64,000 bases of DNA from DTPU01 sp963827855 (GTDB lineage Bacteria > Planctomycetota > Phycisphaerae > Sedimentisphaerales > Anaerobacaceae): contig CAWHBY010000002.1 in NCBI GenBank assembly GCA_963827855.1, positions 1-64,000 of the forward strand. The letters run 5' to 3'. The stretch's first letter is position 1; the number at the start of each line of letters is the position of its first letter. This document shows, piece after piece, positions 36,155-45,489 of this stretch. The translations under genes were made by a program, and so were the position numbers. Below the pieces are notes generated by a model. It did not search any database and was not told where the DNA came from. It worked only from the letters and a program-made list of their open reading frames with translations.

Positions 36155-36195
36155 CCGCGAGTGGCGAGCAACTAATCACTAGCCACTCGCCACTG
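36140..36195. repeat. Heptamer array and inverted repeat across the lyase stop codon
   Basis: Eight 7-bp units (GTGGCGA, GTGACTA, GCCGCGA and variants) run through the lyase stop codon TAG at 36152-36154. The first 15 bp (36140-36154) are complementary to 36180-36194 at 14 of 15 positions, forming a hairpin over the stop. Confidence 0.7.
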
Positions 36196-36208
36196 CTCTC
36201 AGATACCC

Positions 36209-36277
36209 CGGGCCAGGCAGCGCTGGGGGCTGCCTGGCCGGAGAAGGAGAAGAAGAAGGGCGGGCCACGGGCCCGCC
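36209..36277. terminator. Two terminator-like hairpins between convergent operons
   Basis: GGCCAGGCAGC (36211-36221) pairs with 36229-36239, and GGCGGGCC (36259-36266) pairs with GGCCCGCC (36270-36277). Read on the minus strand after gspD, the second hairpin is followed by a pyrimidine-rich tract (CTTCTTCTTCTCC). They probably stop both the lyase operon and the type II secretion operon. Confidence 0.5.
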
Positions 36278-36285
36278 GTCACGAT

Positions 36286-39200
36286 CTACCTTGTGGACTT
36301 CTTGAGTTCCTGGTCAATGATCTTCATCTGCTCCTCGGCATCCTTGAGGGCGTTCAAGGGGTGCTTCATCTGCTCGGCTGCACCGCCTCCGACCGATTGT
36401 CCTTGATCTCCCTCGTCGACGACGTAGGGCGTGATGAATACGATCATCTCGCTGTTGCTCTTCTCGATCTCCCGGTGTTTGAACAGCTCACCCAGAAGCG
36501 GAATGTCTCCCAGCAGGGCCACCTTTCGGAGGACCTTGCTGTCGGTCTGGAACAGGATGCCGCCAAGCATCACGGTCTGGCCATTCTGTACGATCATGTT
36601 GGTCGTGGAGTCCATCTTCGTCCGCTTGGGCTGACTATTCACCAGTTCGCTCGTCAGATCCGACAGCATGACATTGACGATCATGTCCACGTTCGACTCA
36701 GGCGTGATTCGCGGCCTGACCCTCAGGGTCATGCCCACGTCCTCGAAGATGTAGTCTTGACTGGTCGTCTGGGTAGTGACGGAAGTTCCAGCGGAGAAGG
36801 CCACGGTGGCACCCTTGAAGAAGCTGGCCTCTTCATTGTCCTTGGTCCACAGGGTCTGCTGGTTGAGCACCCTGGCGTTGACCTTCTTGACCAGGAAGTC
36901 GACCAACAAGCTCACGTTCCCGGTAAAGACATTGGCATGTGCCGTGCCAGCAACCGCGCCCGTGGTCGCCGTCGTGGCGGCTCCGGAGGAAGAGGTCCCG
37001 CCCGTGGAGAACGGCATGGCCCCTCCCTTGTCCAGGTTAATCAACTGGCCCACAGCAGTGATGGCGTTCTCATCGAGATTGCCGAACGATGCCGAATTGG
37101 AGGCGAGCTGTACGCCCAAGGAGGTCGCGTCCTTGTGGTCGATGTTGAGGATCACGGCCTTGACCATGACCTGCTTGCCCGGTACGTCGAGCTCGTGGAT
37201 GGTCTTGGCCAGGCTCTCCTGGAACTCGGGGGCAGCCAGGACCAGGATGGACTTGCTATGGGCATCCGGGATGAACCGGACCTTTCCGATGACGTTGCTG
37301 ATCGGCATCTCGGTCGTCGAGGTCCTGGATCGAGTCCACCACGGCGTATACACACCAGACTGACTGGTGCTACCGCCTCCAGACGAGGTGGTACGGGCCG
37401 CGGTGTTACTCGAGGAAGACGATGAAGAAGACGACGTGCCGGTTGTGGCCAGGGCGCTCAGGCCGGAGGTGCTGGTGCTGATCGTCGCAGTCGTGCCCGC
37501 CTCGTTGAACAAGGCATTGAGCAGCTCGGAGAGCTTCTCAGGGTCCGCATACTTGAGCTTCACCGCCTGCGGGACCTCAGCCATCTCCTGCCTGTCCAGG
37601 TCCTTGATGAGCCGCTCGATCACCTCGTAGGCCTCGGGCACCTTGCTGATCACGATGATCTTGCGGGTACCTGGCACGGACTCGAAGGCCAGTTGCCCAT
37701 ACAAGGGGCCCACGATCTTGCCCCGCGTCTGGCTCTCGCTGTTGCCGCCGAAGATGAGCATCCGTATGCCCTGGGTCGCGCTGTCGCTGCTGTCAGAGGA
37801 GAACAGGGTGGTCATCAGGTCTGCCATCTGGACCGGGTCGGAGTTGCGGAGCTCGATGATTCGAGGCTTGAGCTTCTCGATATCCAGGGGCGAATCCCAG
37901 ACCTCGATCTGCTTCTCGATCTTGCGCATGTTCTCAGGCGAGGCAATCACGGTCAGTTGTTGCATGCTGGGGAAGGAGGTCGTCTTGACCGTGTCGTTAG
38001 GGCTCCGGCTCGAACTCGCCCCAAAGCTCGACCGGTATGCGCTGGTACTCGTCTGGCCATACAGGGTGTCGAGGTTCGTCTTCATCGTGTCCGGGTCTGC
38101 ATGCTTGAGCGTAAAGGTCTTGGTCTCAAAGTCGCCCACCGGTCTATCAATCTGCTCGGCGATCAGCTTCTTGATCATGTCCCGCAGATCCGCACGGCCA
38201 TAGATCATCACCTGCCGGGACTGCGCCAGAGGCCGGACAAGGACGTTCTGCCGGATCTGGTTGCCTGCCGCCGTCGTACTCAAGAGCTCCTCGATGCGGG
38301 TGGCCACCTCCGACGCATCCGCATAGGTCAGTTGGATGGTCTCATATTCGGACTTGATAGGCTCCTCCCGGTCCAACTTGACGATCCATTCCTTGACGGT
38401 CTTGAGGTCCTGGGCAGAGGCCCGCACGATGATCCATCGCCGCGTGGGCTCGGGGATCATCACGATCGGTACGCGGCTGGTCCCGATCATCACGTACGAG
38501 GCTGTGGTCGATTGAGTCCCGGAGACGCCGCCTGCGCCACCCGGACCGCCGCCTCTCCCGCCGAAACCGCCCCCCCGCCCTCCAAAGCCGCCGCCCTGGC
38601 CGCCGCCGAGGTTCCTGGTCCCGCTCGTACCCGTGGTCGCGGTGTCGCCCATCAGGAGTCTGATCAACTGCACGATCTCGACCGGGTCACCCCGCTCCAA
38701 TTGGACCACCTCGGAGACGGTCTGGCCTGCCTCTGGGATGTCGAACTCGTGGACCATCCGCTCGACCCTGATCAGGTTGGACACCGTGTCGATGACCAGC
38801 AGGGTGCCGCTGCTCATATCGCTGCTGACGTGCGCGTACTCGCCTATCAGCGGCTGGATGAGGGAGCCCATGTCTGCTGCGCTGTAGTTCTTCATCCTGA
38901 AGAACCGCTGCACGACCTGGTCTTTGTTCTCGATGGAGGCCAGCGGCTGATCGTCCGGGATCGTGGGCACCACGCCCAGCTTCGCAGTGGAGATGGGCTT
39001 GACGTACAACACGTTGTTGGCGTCTTCGATCACGTAGCCCTTGGTCTTGAGGGCGTTGTAGATGAGGGCCAGGGCCTCCTTGCGAGTCATGCTCTTGGGG
39101 GCATAGATCGTGACCCGCTGCTGCATGGCCTCTGCAACGGGGATGATGTTCTTGCCTGTCCACTCTCCGATCCGCGTGATGATGTCCTTCATCTCCACGT

Positions 39201-39642
39201 TGTTGAGGTTCAGGTTGACCTGGTTCGGATCGTTGGGCTCGGTCGACAAGGCCCCGCCCCTACCACCCCTGCCGCCCATGCCGCCCGGACCGGGAAAGTC
39301 GCCTCCCATGGCGCCCATCTCACCGCCGAACCGGCCCCGCCTGCTGCGGAAGCCCTGCATACCCTCTCCGAACCTGGGTGCATTGACGTCGTTGGGGCCG
39401 CCCGGCAGCCGCCCCATCCTGGCCTGGGCGCGGTTGGCGTCCGCCGGGGAGTTGGCGTCCAGGGTCTTGGCGGCAGTCGCCGGCTTGGCGGGTTGATTCG
39501 CATCGCCGGCCTTCTTCATTGCAGGCTTCGGTGTACGCGTTCCCATGGAGAGGGCATCCTGACCCTCGAATCCAATCCACCAGACCAGGCAACAGGACAC
39601 AACGGCAGCCAGCCCTATCACGATCCAACTCGTCCGTTTCAC
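36286..39642 (-). CDS. gspD: Type II secretion system secretin GspD
   Basis: 1118 residues, much longer than E. coli GspD (about 650). After a signal/anchor helix comes a Gly/Met-rich region (about 85-135). N-domains follow (VNLNLNNVEMKDIITRIGEWTGKNIIP; VVQLERGDPVEIVQLIRLL), with a second Gly-rich insert (GGGQGGGFGGRGGGFGGRGG) and further N1-like repeats. A Ser/Thr-rich insert lies before the secretin core. The core contains VMVKAVILNIDHKDATSLGVQ, the secretin signature-like VGMTLRVRPRITPESNVDM and VMLGGILFQTDSKVLRKVALLGDIPLLGELFKH. It forms the outer-membrane pore. The start is a GTG (39642) after GAGG. It is the last gene of the operon. Confidence 0.88.
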   Translation of the reverse strand: MKRTSWIVIGLAAVVSCCLVWWIGFEGQDALSMGTRTPKPAMKKAGDANQPAKPATAAKTLDANSPADANRAQARMGRLPGGPNDVNAPRFGEGMQGFRSRRGRFGGEMGAMGGDFPGPGGMGGRGGRGGALSTEPNDPNQVNLNLNNVEMKDIITRIGEWTGKNIIPVAEAMQQRVTIYAPKSMTRKEALALIYNALKTKGYVIEDANNVLYVKPISTAKLGVVPTIPDDQPLASIENKDQVVQRFFRMKNYSAADMGSLIQPLIGEYAHVSSDMSSGTLLVIDTVSNLIRVERMVHEFDIPEAGQTVSEVVQLERGDPVEIVQLIRLLMGDTATTGTSGTRNLGGGQGGGFGGRGGGFGGRGGGPGGAGGVSGTQSTTASYVMIGTSRVPIVMIPEPTRRWIIVRASAQDLKTVKEWIVKLDREEPIKSEYETIQLTYADASEVATRIEELLSTTAAGNQIRQNVLVRPLAQSRQVMIYGRADLRDMIKKLIAEQIDRPVGDFETKTFTLKHADPDTMKTNLDTLYGQTSTSAYRSSFGASSSRSPNDTVKTTSFPSMQQLTVIASPENMRKIEKQIEVWDSPLDIEKLKPRIIELRNSDPVQMADLMTTLFSSDSSDSATQGIRMLIFGGNSESQTRGKIVGPLYGQLAFESVPGTRKIIVISKVPEAYEVIERLIKDLDRQEMAEVPQAVKLKYADPEKLSELLNALFNEAGTTATISTSTSGLSALATTGTSSSSSSSSSNTAARTTSSGGGSTSQSGVYTPWWTRSRTSTTEMPISNVIGKVRFIPDAHSKSILVLAAPEFQESLAKTIHELDVPGKQVMVKAVILNIDHKDATSLGVQLASNSASFGNLDENAITAVGQLINLDKGGAMPFSTGGTSSSGAATTATTGAVAGTAHANVFTGNVSLLVDFLVKKVNARVLNQQTLWTKDNEEASFFKGATVAFSAGTSVTTQTTSQDYIFEDVGMTLRVRPRITPESNVDMIVNVMLSDLTSELVNSQPKRTKMDSTTNMIVQNGQTVMLGGILFQTDSKVLRKVALLGDIPLLGELFKHREIEKSNSEMIVFITPYVVDEGDQGQSVGGGAAEQMKHPLNALKDAEEQMKIIDQELKKSTR

Positions 39643-39736
39643 AATTCTGCCCTCGACTTTCGATCCATGCCGGCGACCTTGCTCGCCGCTGCAGTCCCAA
39701 CCCTGTCCTGGTCACGTTGTCTGATCGCCGGATGGC

Positions 39737-40591
39737 CTAGCCGCCACCCCTTCGCCTTTCGCCGCCACCACTCCCTCCTGCTCCACCACCGCCACCGCCG
39801 CCGCCTCCCATACCCCCGCCACCGCCCATGCCGCCGCCACCCCCACCCATACCGCCGCCCCGCCGGCCACCATCCATGCCGCCGCCCATGCCACCGCCCA
39901 TGCCGCCGCCCATGCCGCCTCCACGCATGGACCTGAACTGCTCACGCATGGCCTGCTGCTGCTCGGGCGTCATGTTCTGCATGTTCCGGAACTGCTCCAT
40001 CATCCGCTGCCGATCCGCGTCGGAGACGTTGCCCCCCCTTGCCCCACCGCGCATGCCGAAACCGCCACCGACCATGGTCATCCCGGGTCCACCGCCACCA
40101 AACCCTCCGGACCTGCCCCTGCCCCTTTCACCCCTGCCGCTCGAACTGTCTGCAGCCACAGCGGCCTGGATCGGGTAGAGGGTACTCCGCTGACCATTCC
40201 ACTCGACGATCACGCAGGTCGGCTCAACCGCCACGATATTGGCGTCCTGGAACTTGGACCCTGCCTTGTACCACTGGCCGCTGATGAGGGCCTCGTTGCC
40301 GAGGATGCCAAAGACCTCCTGCACCGGGCACCGCTTGGGCGCGGCAGGGGAGAACAGGTTCGCCTTCTTCAGGTCCTCCGCCACTGCCTTGTCTGCGGCA
40401 AGGGCCTTGTCGATCTGCTCCTGGGTCGGGCTGGACGCAATCCCGCTGCCTTCTGTGGCCTCTGCAACGCGGGAGGAGACGACAAACACCCGTGTCACCT
40501 TCGCCACGGAGACGGACGCCAGAAGTCCCGCGGTGGCCAGCATGGCGATGGAAAGCATGCCGCTTGAATGCTGGGTCGATTTCGCACCCAT
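39737..40591 (-). CDS. GspC-like inner-membrane protein with Gly/Met-rich tail
   Basis: 284 residues. One N-terminal membrane helix (MLSIAMLATAGLLASVSVAKV) precedes DLKKANLFSPAAPKRCPVQEVFGILGNEALISGQWYKAG and ILGN...VVEWNG-type beta strands, which resemble the HR domain of GspC that contacts the secretin. The last about 130 residues are low complexity: SGGFGGGGPGM, a short helical segment (RMMEQFRNMQNMTPEQQQAMREQ) and many GMGGG repeats. It sits between gspM and gspD, where a pore-coupling GspC would fit. The call is inferred from that segment and gene order. Confidence 0.55.
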   Translation of the reverse strand: MGAKSTQHSSGMLSIAMLATAGLLASVSVAKVTRVFVVSSRVAEATEGSGIASSPTQEQIDKALAADKAVAEDLKKANLFSPAAPKRCPVQEVFGILGNEALISGQWYKAGSKFQDANIVAVEPTCVIVEWNGQRSTLYPIQAAVAADSSSGRGERGRGRSGGFGGGGPGMTMVGGGFGMRGGARGGNVSDADRQRMMEQFRNMQNMTPEQQQAMREQFRSMRGGGMGGGMGGGMGGGMDGGRRGGGMGGGGGGMGGGGGMGGGGGGGGGAGGSGGGERRRGGG

Positions 40592-40596
40592 AGTCG

Positions 40597-41229
40597 CTAC
40601 CTCACCTGCTCTGTAGTCGGAGCCGCCTGCTTGGGCTCCTGTTTCTGTTCCTGCGTCTGGACGGCCTTTCTCACCGAGCCTCCCTTGCCCACAAAGGTCG
40701 AGATGGTCAGTTCCACGTCCACGCTCTGCCGCTCCTGGGCCGACTTCTTGGGGTCTGCCCTGATCATAAGCTCATCGACCCCAGCATAGTACTTGTTCTC
40801 CTTGAGCTTGGCCAGAAAGTCCAGGAGCTGCTCGAACCGGCAGGCTCCCTTGTACTTAAGAGTCAGCCTGCCATACCCATCATACATCTGTTTGGCTGAA
40901 GGCTCGACCTGAAGGGGCGCACTGGGCAGGCCCGCCTGCCTGATCTGCTCGTTGACCTTGTCGCGAAAGAGGTTCTTCTGCGTCTCCGAGTCTTTGGGCA
41001 TGTCGAAGGCAGGCACCAGGAGGGCAAGCCCCGGCGGGTTGTACTGGCCTCTGCTGGCCTCATCCAGCATCTGCTGCTGCTTCTTGATGTCCGCCCTGAT
41101 CTGGCTCCATCGGGCCCACCACCCCGGCAACACCGTGATCAGCAGGACCGCTGCCACGCATACGGCTGCGATCGTGATCGTCCGGCGTTCCTTGTCCGTG
41201 AGATTGTCAAATGAAAGCTTCTTGATCAT
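40597..41229 (-). CDS. gspM: Type II secretion protein GspM/PilO-like
   Basis: 210 residues. A short cytoplasmic N-terminus (KLSFDNLTDKERR) precedes one membrane helix (TITIAAVCVAAVLLITVLPGWW), a coiled coil (WSQIRADIKKQQQMLDEAS) and a ferredoxin-like periplasmic domain (GYGRLTLKYKGACRFEQLLDFLAKLKEN), the layout of GspM/PilO. It is encoded 3 nt after the GspL-like gene, its expected partner in the inner-membrane platform. Confidence 0.68.
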   Translation of the reverse strand: MIKKLSFDNLTDKERRTITIAAVCVAAVLLITVLPGWWARWSQIRADIKKQQQMLDEASRGQYNPPGLALLVPAFDMPKDSETQKNLFRDKVNEQIRQAGLPSAPLQVEPSAKQMYDGYGRLTLKYKGACRFEQLLDFLAKLKENKYYAGVDELMIRADPKKSAQERQSVDVELTISTFVGKGGSVRKAVQTQEQKQEPKQAAPTTEQVR

Positions 41230-41232
41230 AGG

Positions 41233-42711
41233 CTAAGACCGTGCCCCCTTCTGGGTGAAGTCCTTGTACTGGAACGAGACTGTGAACTTGACCTTCTTGG
41301 TCTGGGTGTCCTGGGACTGCTTGTCGATCTTCACGGACCGCAGCCCCTCCATTTTGTTCAGGGCCTGTTCAAAGGAGTAGAGCTGCTCGGGTCTGTCTGC
41401 CTGCCCCATGATCTGGACCGCCTGGCCTCGCTTGAAGTGCAGGCTGTCCAGCATGATGCCGCCGTCCGCGGCCCCCGCATTGACCTCTTTCAGCAAGGCC
41501 AGGACGTCGGGACGATACCTGGCCACCACCTGCCGCATGTCCCTTTGGGCCTTGGCCTCGGCGATCTTGTGCTTGTCGACCTGGGCCTTGAGCCTGCCGT
41601 CCAGGGCGAGATCCGTCAGAAACGAGATCAGCAGTGCCCCCACCAGTGCCGCGGCAGCGACCACCAGGGCAGTCCGGCTCGACAGCACGGGCGTGCGGGC
41701 CTGCACCTCGGCCGGCGGCCGATAGAGGTTCATGAAGAGATCCAGGCCCGCCCGCGGAGACTCGATCATCATCAACGCCAGGCCCAGGGCGGTCTTGTAT
41801 TCATACCACTGCCCGGGTGAGAAGTCGCCCTGGATAGTCTTGGCCTTGGGTGTGGCGATCGCCACCTCGAAGCCCGCACCCCTGAGCAGGCCCGCCACGT
41901 ATTCCAGCGTGGGATTGCCGTCAGACAGCACGGCCACAGGCCAGGGCTGCTTCTGACCGGGCTGTTTCATGCCGTCCAGGACGGACTGCAGGTCCTGCAT
42001 GAACTGCTCCTCGACCGAGGTCTGGCCGGACCGGCCCTCACTCTTGGAGGGCACGCCCAGATGCTCTCCGACCAGGTCCTCAGTGCCCGTGTCGACCACC
42101 GCCATATGGCTGAGCTGCCCGTCCTCCACCAGGCAGACCTGGGTGCCGTGGCCGTCCATGTGGACCATCACGCCGTTGCCAGGCTTGGATTCGGAAAAGA
42201 GCGTACCCCAGGACTTGACCAGGGCCTCGCAGGAGAGCACCAGCCGGTCCGGAGAGAGAGGCCGGACCTGCTCCACCAGGGCCTGGATGTGTTTGCGCCG
42301 CGTGGCCGCCAGCGTCACGGTCATCTGCTCCGTGCCTCGCTCCACGATCCGCCAGGCCAGCTCCATCTGGTCGGCCGACAGGGGCAGCCGGGTCTCCGCC
42401 TGCATGCGGACCATGGCGTCGATCTCCTCTTCGGCCACCACGGGCAGGCGAAGTCGATAGAAGGCCACGCCCAGCGGACCCAGCCCGATGGCGAGTTGGG
42501 TTCGACCCGGGTCTGCAGCGGCCGCCTGGCTGCGGCCCCCAGTCACACCGCACTCCGCGGCAAACTGGGTCCAGTCCAGTTGGCCGGGCTCCGTGCTCTT
42601 GGCCCATGCCACCCGCAGTCCGGCCGGCCCCCTCTGGACCTCCACGGCCCTGAGACGGTTCTCCTCCTGGACGATGGCAACTACGGATTGTTCTGCCTTG
42701 GTGCCGCTCAC
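41233..42711 (-). CDS. gspL: Type II secretion protein GspL-like (PilM-PilN fusion)
   Basis: 492 residues. Residues 1 to about 330 form an actin-like PilM/GspL cytoplasmic domain (GLGPLGVAFYRLRLPVVAEEEIDAMVRMQAETRLPL; VMVHMDGHGTQVCLVEDGQL). A membrane helix follows near 350 (ALVVAAAALVGALLISFLTDLAL), then a PilN/GspL-like periplasmic ferredoxin fold (GGIMLDSLHFKRGQAVQIMG; VKFTVSFQYKDF). This is the usual T2SS arrangement that couples the ATPase to the pseudopilus platform. Its ATG overlaps the gspK stop by 4 nt. Confidence 0.72.
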   Translation of the reverse strand: MSGTKAEQSVVAIVQEENRLRAVEVQRGPAGLRVAWAKSTEPGQLDWTQFAAECGVTGGRSQAAAADPGRTQLAIGLGPLGVAFYRLRLPVVAEEEIDAMVRMQAETRLPLSADQMELAWRIVERGTEQMTVTLAATRRKHIQALVEQVRPLSPDRLVLSCEALVKSWGTLFSESKPGNGVMVHMDGHGTQVCLVEDGQLSHMAVVDTGTEDLVGEHLGVPSKSEGRSGQTSVEEQFMQDLQSVLDGMKQPGQKQPWPVAVLSDGNPTLEYVAGLLRGAGFEVAIATPKAKTIQGDFSPGQWYEYKTALGLALMMIESPRAGLDLFMNLYRPPAEVQARTPVLSSRTALVVAAAALVGALLISFLTDLALDGRLKAQVDKHKIAEAKAQRDMRQVVARYRPDVLALLKEVNAGAADGGIMLDSLHFKRGQAVQIMGQADRPEQLYSFEQALNKMEGLRSVKIDKQSQDTQTKKVKFTVSFQYKDFTQKGARS

Positions 42712-44197
42712 GGACAGGCTCCTTCATACCAATAGAGAATCTTTGCCGGGCTCTGCCCCCTATCGATCACGGCCTCGACCACCCACGTGGCCCCGCTGAT
42801 CCCGGTCTGATCTGCGGTGGCAACGCTCGTGATGGAATACAGATTGGACTGGAGGGTCACCTGGTCCAGGATCTGCTTGAAGGCGTCGGTCGTCATGGAG
42901 GGCACATCCAACAACTCGCCGAGACTCTGTATCCCCAACAACGTGCTGTCCCGGTAGCTCACCACATTGTAGGCGAGATCGTAGGCCAAGTCCGTGCCTC
43001 CCCACAAGGCCACCAGGACCTCCACGGGTGCAGTGTTGACGTTGATCTTGGTCTTGGCGGCAGAGGTGGCGGTCGTGGCTGCGGCTGTGCCCGTGGTGGA
43101 CGTGGACGTCGATGAGCCTGAAGAGGATCCGCCTGCGGTCGTCTGCGATCCGCCCGTGCTTCCACCTGTCGTGGCGGAGCCACCGGCCGTGGCGCCGGTC
43201 GTCCCGCCCTGCTGGGTGCCGACCGTGATCAGGTCGATGATGTTGCGGAAGGTCTGCGCGTCCAGCACTGCAGGCGTGGTCGTGGTTGCGTTGGCTGCAT
43301 TGGTCGTCATGACCGTGCTCTGCGTTGTGGCAGTCGTGCCGGTTGCGCCGGCCGTGCTCGATCCGCCCAGCAGGTCGCCGATGCTCGTGTACCCGTTGCT
43401 GGGACGGTTGTCTATGATCGCCTGGGCCTGGGCCGCAGTAATGCCCAATTGATCCTGCATGTCCTGGCTGCTGGCCTGGTTGATGTCCACCTTCGTGACG
43501 CCGCTCGTGTCCGCGATGGCCGAGGAGGTATAGCAGGTCATGAACTCGCCCCAGCCCCGGCGTGCGCTGGTCGAGGTGGCGTTGGGGTCGCTGACCAGCG
43601 ATGCAACGGTCCGGGTGTTGCCCTGGCCCGGGGCGATGGTCGTGCCGTAGAACATCTCTTCTGTGACGCCCCTGACCATCAACAACTCCCGCACCGTCTT
43701 GAATGGACCATTGCGGACCTTGTAGCGATAGGGCAGGTTCTCATAGTAGCCACCCTCGGTCCCCTCCTCGCCCGGCTCCTCGTCTGCGTCCCTCCAGTCG
43801 ATGATCGCATCCGCGATCGACGCGTCCATGCCCCAGTCGAGCAGGCCAAGGAACTGATCCCGCGTCGCGGTGTTGATGTTCAGCTTGCCGGCCTCATCCA
43901 CGATCCCGACCCTATAGTGGCAGCCTTGCAGGGGCACGTCCATCAGGTCCTGGGGATCATTGCCCCACAGCTCGGTCGCACAGTCCGTGGTCCGTTCATC
44001 CTCGTTGAGGATCGCCACTGCCTTCTCCACGCCTGGCGCGCTGCCCACTTGCACCGCATCTCCTGGGTCGTAAACACGCTCAGCTTGGTGTCCAGGCCGC
44101 TGGTCTGCCGGGTCGTCGCACCCAGGATCAGCAGGATCGCGATCGTCCACAGAACGATCAGCAGCACCAGTCCTCGTTGTCTACGTTGATGAAGCAT
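42708..44197 (-). CDS. gspK: Type II secretion minor pseudopilin GspK (one frameshift)
   Basis: About 496 residues with a single missing base near 44,031. The true N-terminus (QRRQRGLVLLIVLWTIAILLILGAT) is in a different frame from the body and has the prepilin-type G|LVLLIVLW pattern lacking Glu5, as is usual for GspK. In the other frame follow VEKAVAILNEDE, GIVDEAGKLNINTATRDQFLGLL (helix-hairpin-helix region), KVRNGPFKTVRELLMVRGV and a second hairpin repeat (DINQASSQDMQDQLGI). A Gly/Ser/Thr-rich insert of about 70 residues (GGSATTGGSTGGS) precedes KINVNTAPVEVLVALWGG. It caps the pseudopilus. Confidence 0.78.
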
Positions 44198-44249
44198 CTT
44201 CGCGTCTCAAGGCCTCCGCCGCATGCAGCGGCCACAGGCCGGTCTCTTG

Positions 44250-45092
44250 TTAGCCACCCGGCGAGGTGGTCGTCCCCGTCGTACCCTGCGTAGTCGAGCT
44301 CGAAGTGCCGGCCGTAGCGGAGCCGGACTGCTGGGCCGCCTCCAGGTTCGCGGTCTGCTCAGCCACGGCGGAGGGCGTCACGGTCACGAGAAACGACTCT
44401 TCGGTCAATGCGCCGGCCTCCGTGGCCTTGGCCACCAGGGTCACCTCAATGAGCATGGGAAGGGGCTGGTCCGTCTGCTCGCTCGCGCCTGCGCCACCGA
44501 GCCACTGGCTGACCCACTTCTCTCCGTCGAAGTACGTGATCGTCATCATCTCGATCTGGTCGCTCAGCACGGTGAGGATGCCGCCCGGCTCGACGGAGTT
44601 GGGATCAGGATGAGGCCAGACCCTTCGCATCAGGAGGGTCCTGTCCTCCTTCTGGCCCAGGTAGTACTCCACCTCATAGACGTCCCCCTCGGGCTGATCG
44701 GGCCGGGCCTTTTCATGCGAGATCGCCCAGAAGGTGACGTAGGCCTGCTCGCCTGAACCTGAGTCCTCGACCCCACCCTGCAGCTTCACCTCGTTGGCAT
44801 CGTCACTCCGCCGGATATTGGCCAGATCCATGGCAATACGCCGGGCCGTGGCCCGCAGCTCCGCGGCCCGATCTGTCCGGTCCTGGACCACGGAGGCGCC
44901 CGTGCTGGTGCTCCGCAGTGCGCCGATGGCCACCAGGGCAACGAATGAGCCAATGGCGGTGGCAGCCAGGACCTCGGCCAGGGTGAAACCCCAGCCCGGT
45001 CTGGCCGGCCGCACCCTACCGGGACGACGATCCAGTGGTCTGGGTCGTAGCGCCAGAGGTCGTGCCTTGAGTTGTAGTCGTGCTGCTCTCAT
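44250..45092 (-). CDS. gspJ: Type II secretion minor pseudopilin GspJ
   Basis: About 280 residues from ATG 45092. A long basic leader (RPLALRPRPLDRRPGRVRPA) precedes the prepilin cleavage site WG|FTLAEVLAATAIGSFVALVAIGAL with Glu at position 5. The body has VVQDRTDRAAELRATARRIAMDL and beta-rich sequence, and it ends in a Ser/Thr/Gly/Gln tail (SSSTTQGTTGTTTSPGG). The 5' end overlaps about 77 nt of gspI. An alternative start at 45116 would add eight residues. Confidence 0.78.
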   Translation of the reverse strand: MRAARLQLKARPLALRPRPLDRRPGRVRPARPGWGFTLAEVLAATAIGSFVALVAIGALRSTSTGASVVQDRTDRAAELRATARRIAMDLANIRRSDDANEVKLQGGVEDSGSGEQAYVTFWAISHEKARPDQPEGDVYEVEYYLGQKEDRTLLMRRVWPHPDPNSVEPGGILTVLSDQIEMMTITYFDGEKWVSQWLGGAGASEQTDQPLPMLIEVTLVAKATEAGALTEESFLVTVTPSAVAEQTANLEAAQQSGSATAGTSSSTTQGTTGTTTSPGG

Positions 45093-45489
45093 CTGTCGAA
45101 ATGGTGGTAGGTCCATTCATCTGGGTATCCATGGACAGGGTGTACGCCTTGCCCTGTTCGGCCCAGCTCACCGTGACGGTCACGGCATAAAGCGCATCAA
45201 TGCCCTCATAGGAGGCGGACGCGGACCATTGATATCCGGGCGGGATATCGTCCACCCGGCCGTCCATCTGTCCTGCGCTGACCAGTTGGTCCACGCCCGA
45301 AAACTGGATCACGTTCATCTGCCGGTCGACAATGGAGGCAGCCGTCTCGTACTCACGATTCAGACGCGTCGCCACCAGGGCCCTGGAACTGATCGACCCG
45401 ATGGTCACGACCGCCCCGCCGAGGATCACGGCCGCCACGATGGTCTCGATCAGACTGAAGCCTGCCCGCGGTGTCCCTGTCCGCCTCAT
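45016..45489 (-). CDS. gspI: Type II secretion minor pseudopilin GspI
   Basis: 157 residues. Prepilin site RAG|FSLIETIVAAVILGGAVVTIGS with Glu at position 5, then LNREYETAASIVDRQMNVIQF, typical of the GspI helix. A low-complexity tail (STTTTQGTTSGATTQTTGSSSR) ends the protein and is encoded by the stretch that overlaps the gspJ start. Its ATG overlaps the gspH stop by 4 nt. Confidence 0.78.
   Translation of the reverse strand: MRRTGTPRAGFSLIETIVAAVILGGAVVTIGSISSRALVATRLNREYETAASIVDRQMNVIQFSGVDQLVSAGQMDGRVDDIPPGYQWSASASYEGIDALYAVTVTVSWAEQGKAYTLSMDTQMNGPTTISTDESSTTTTQGTTSGATTQTTGSSSR

Noticed and set aside
37693..39936. Long plus-strand open frame (about 747 codons) opposite gspD
   Set aside because: It is an antisense shadow of GC-rich codons; gspD has full secretin motifs on the other strand, and the antisense translation shows no fold-like pattern.
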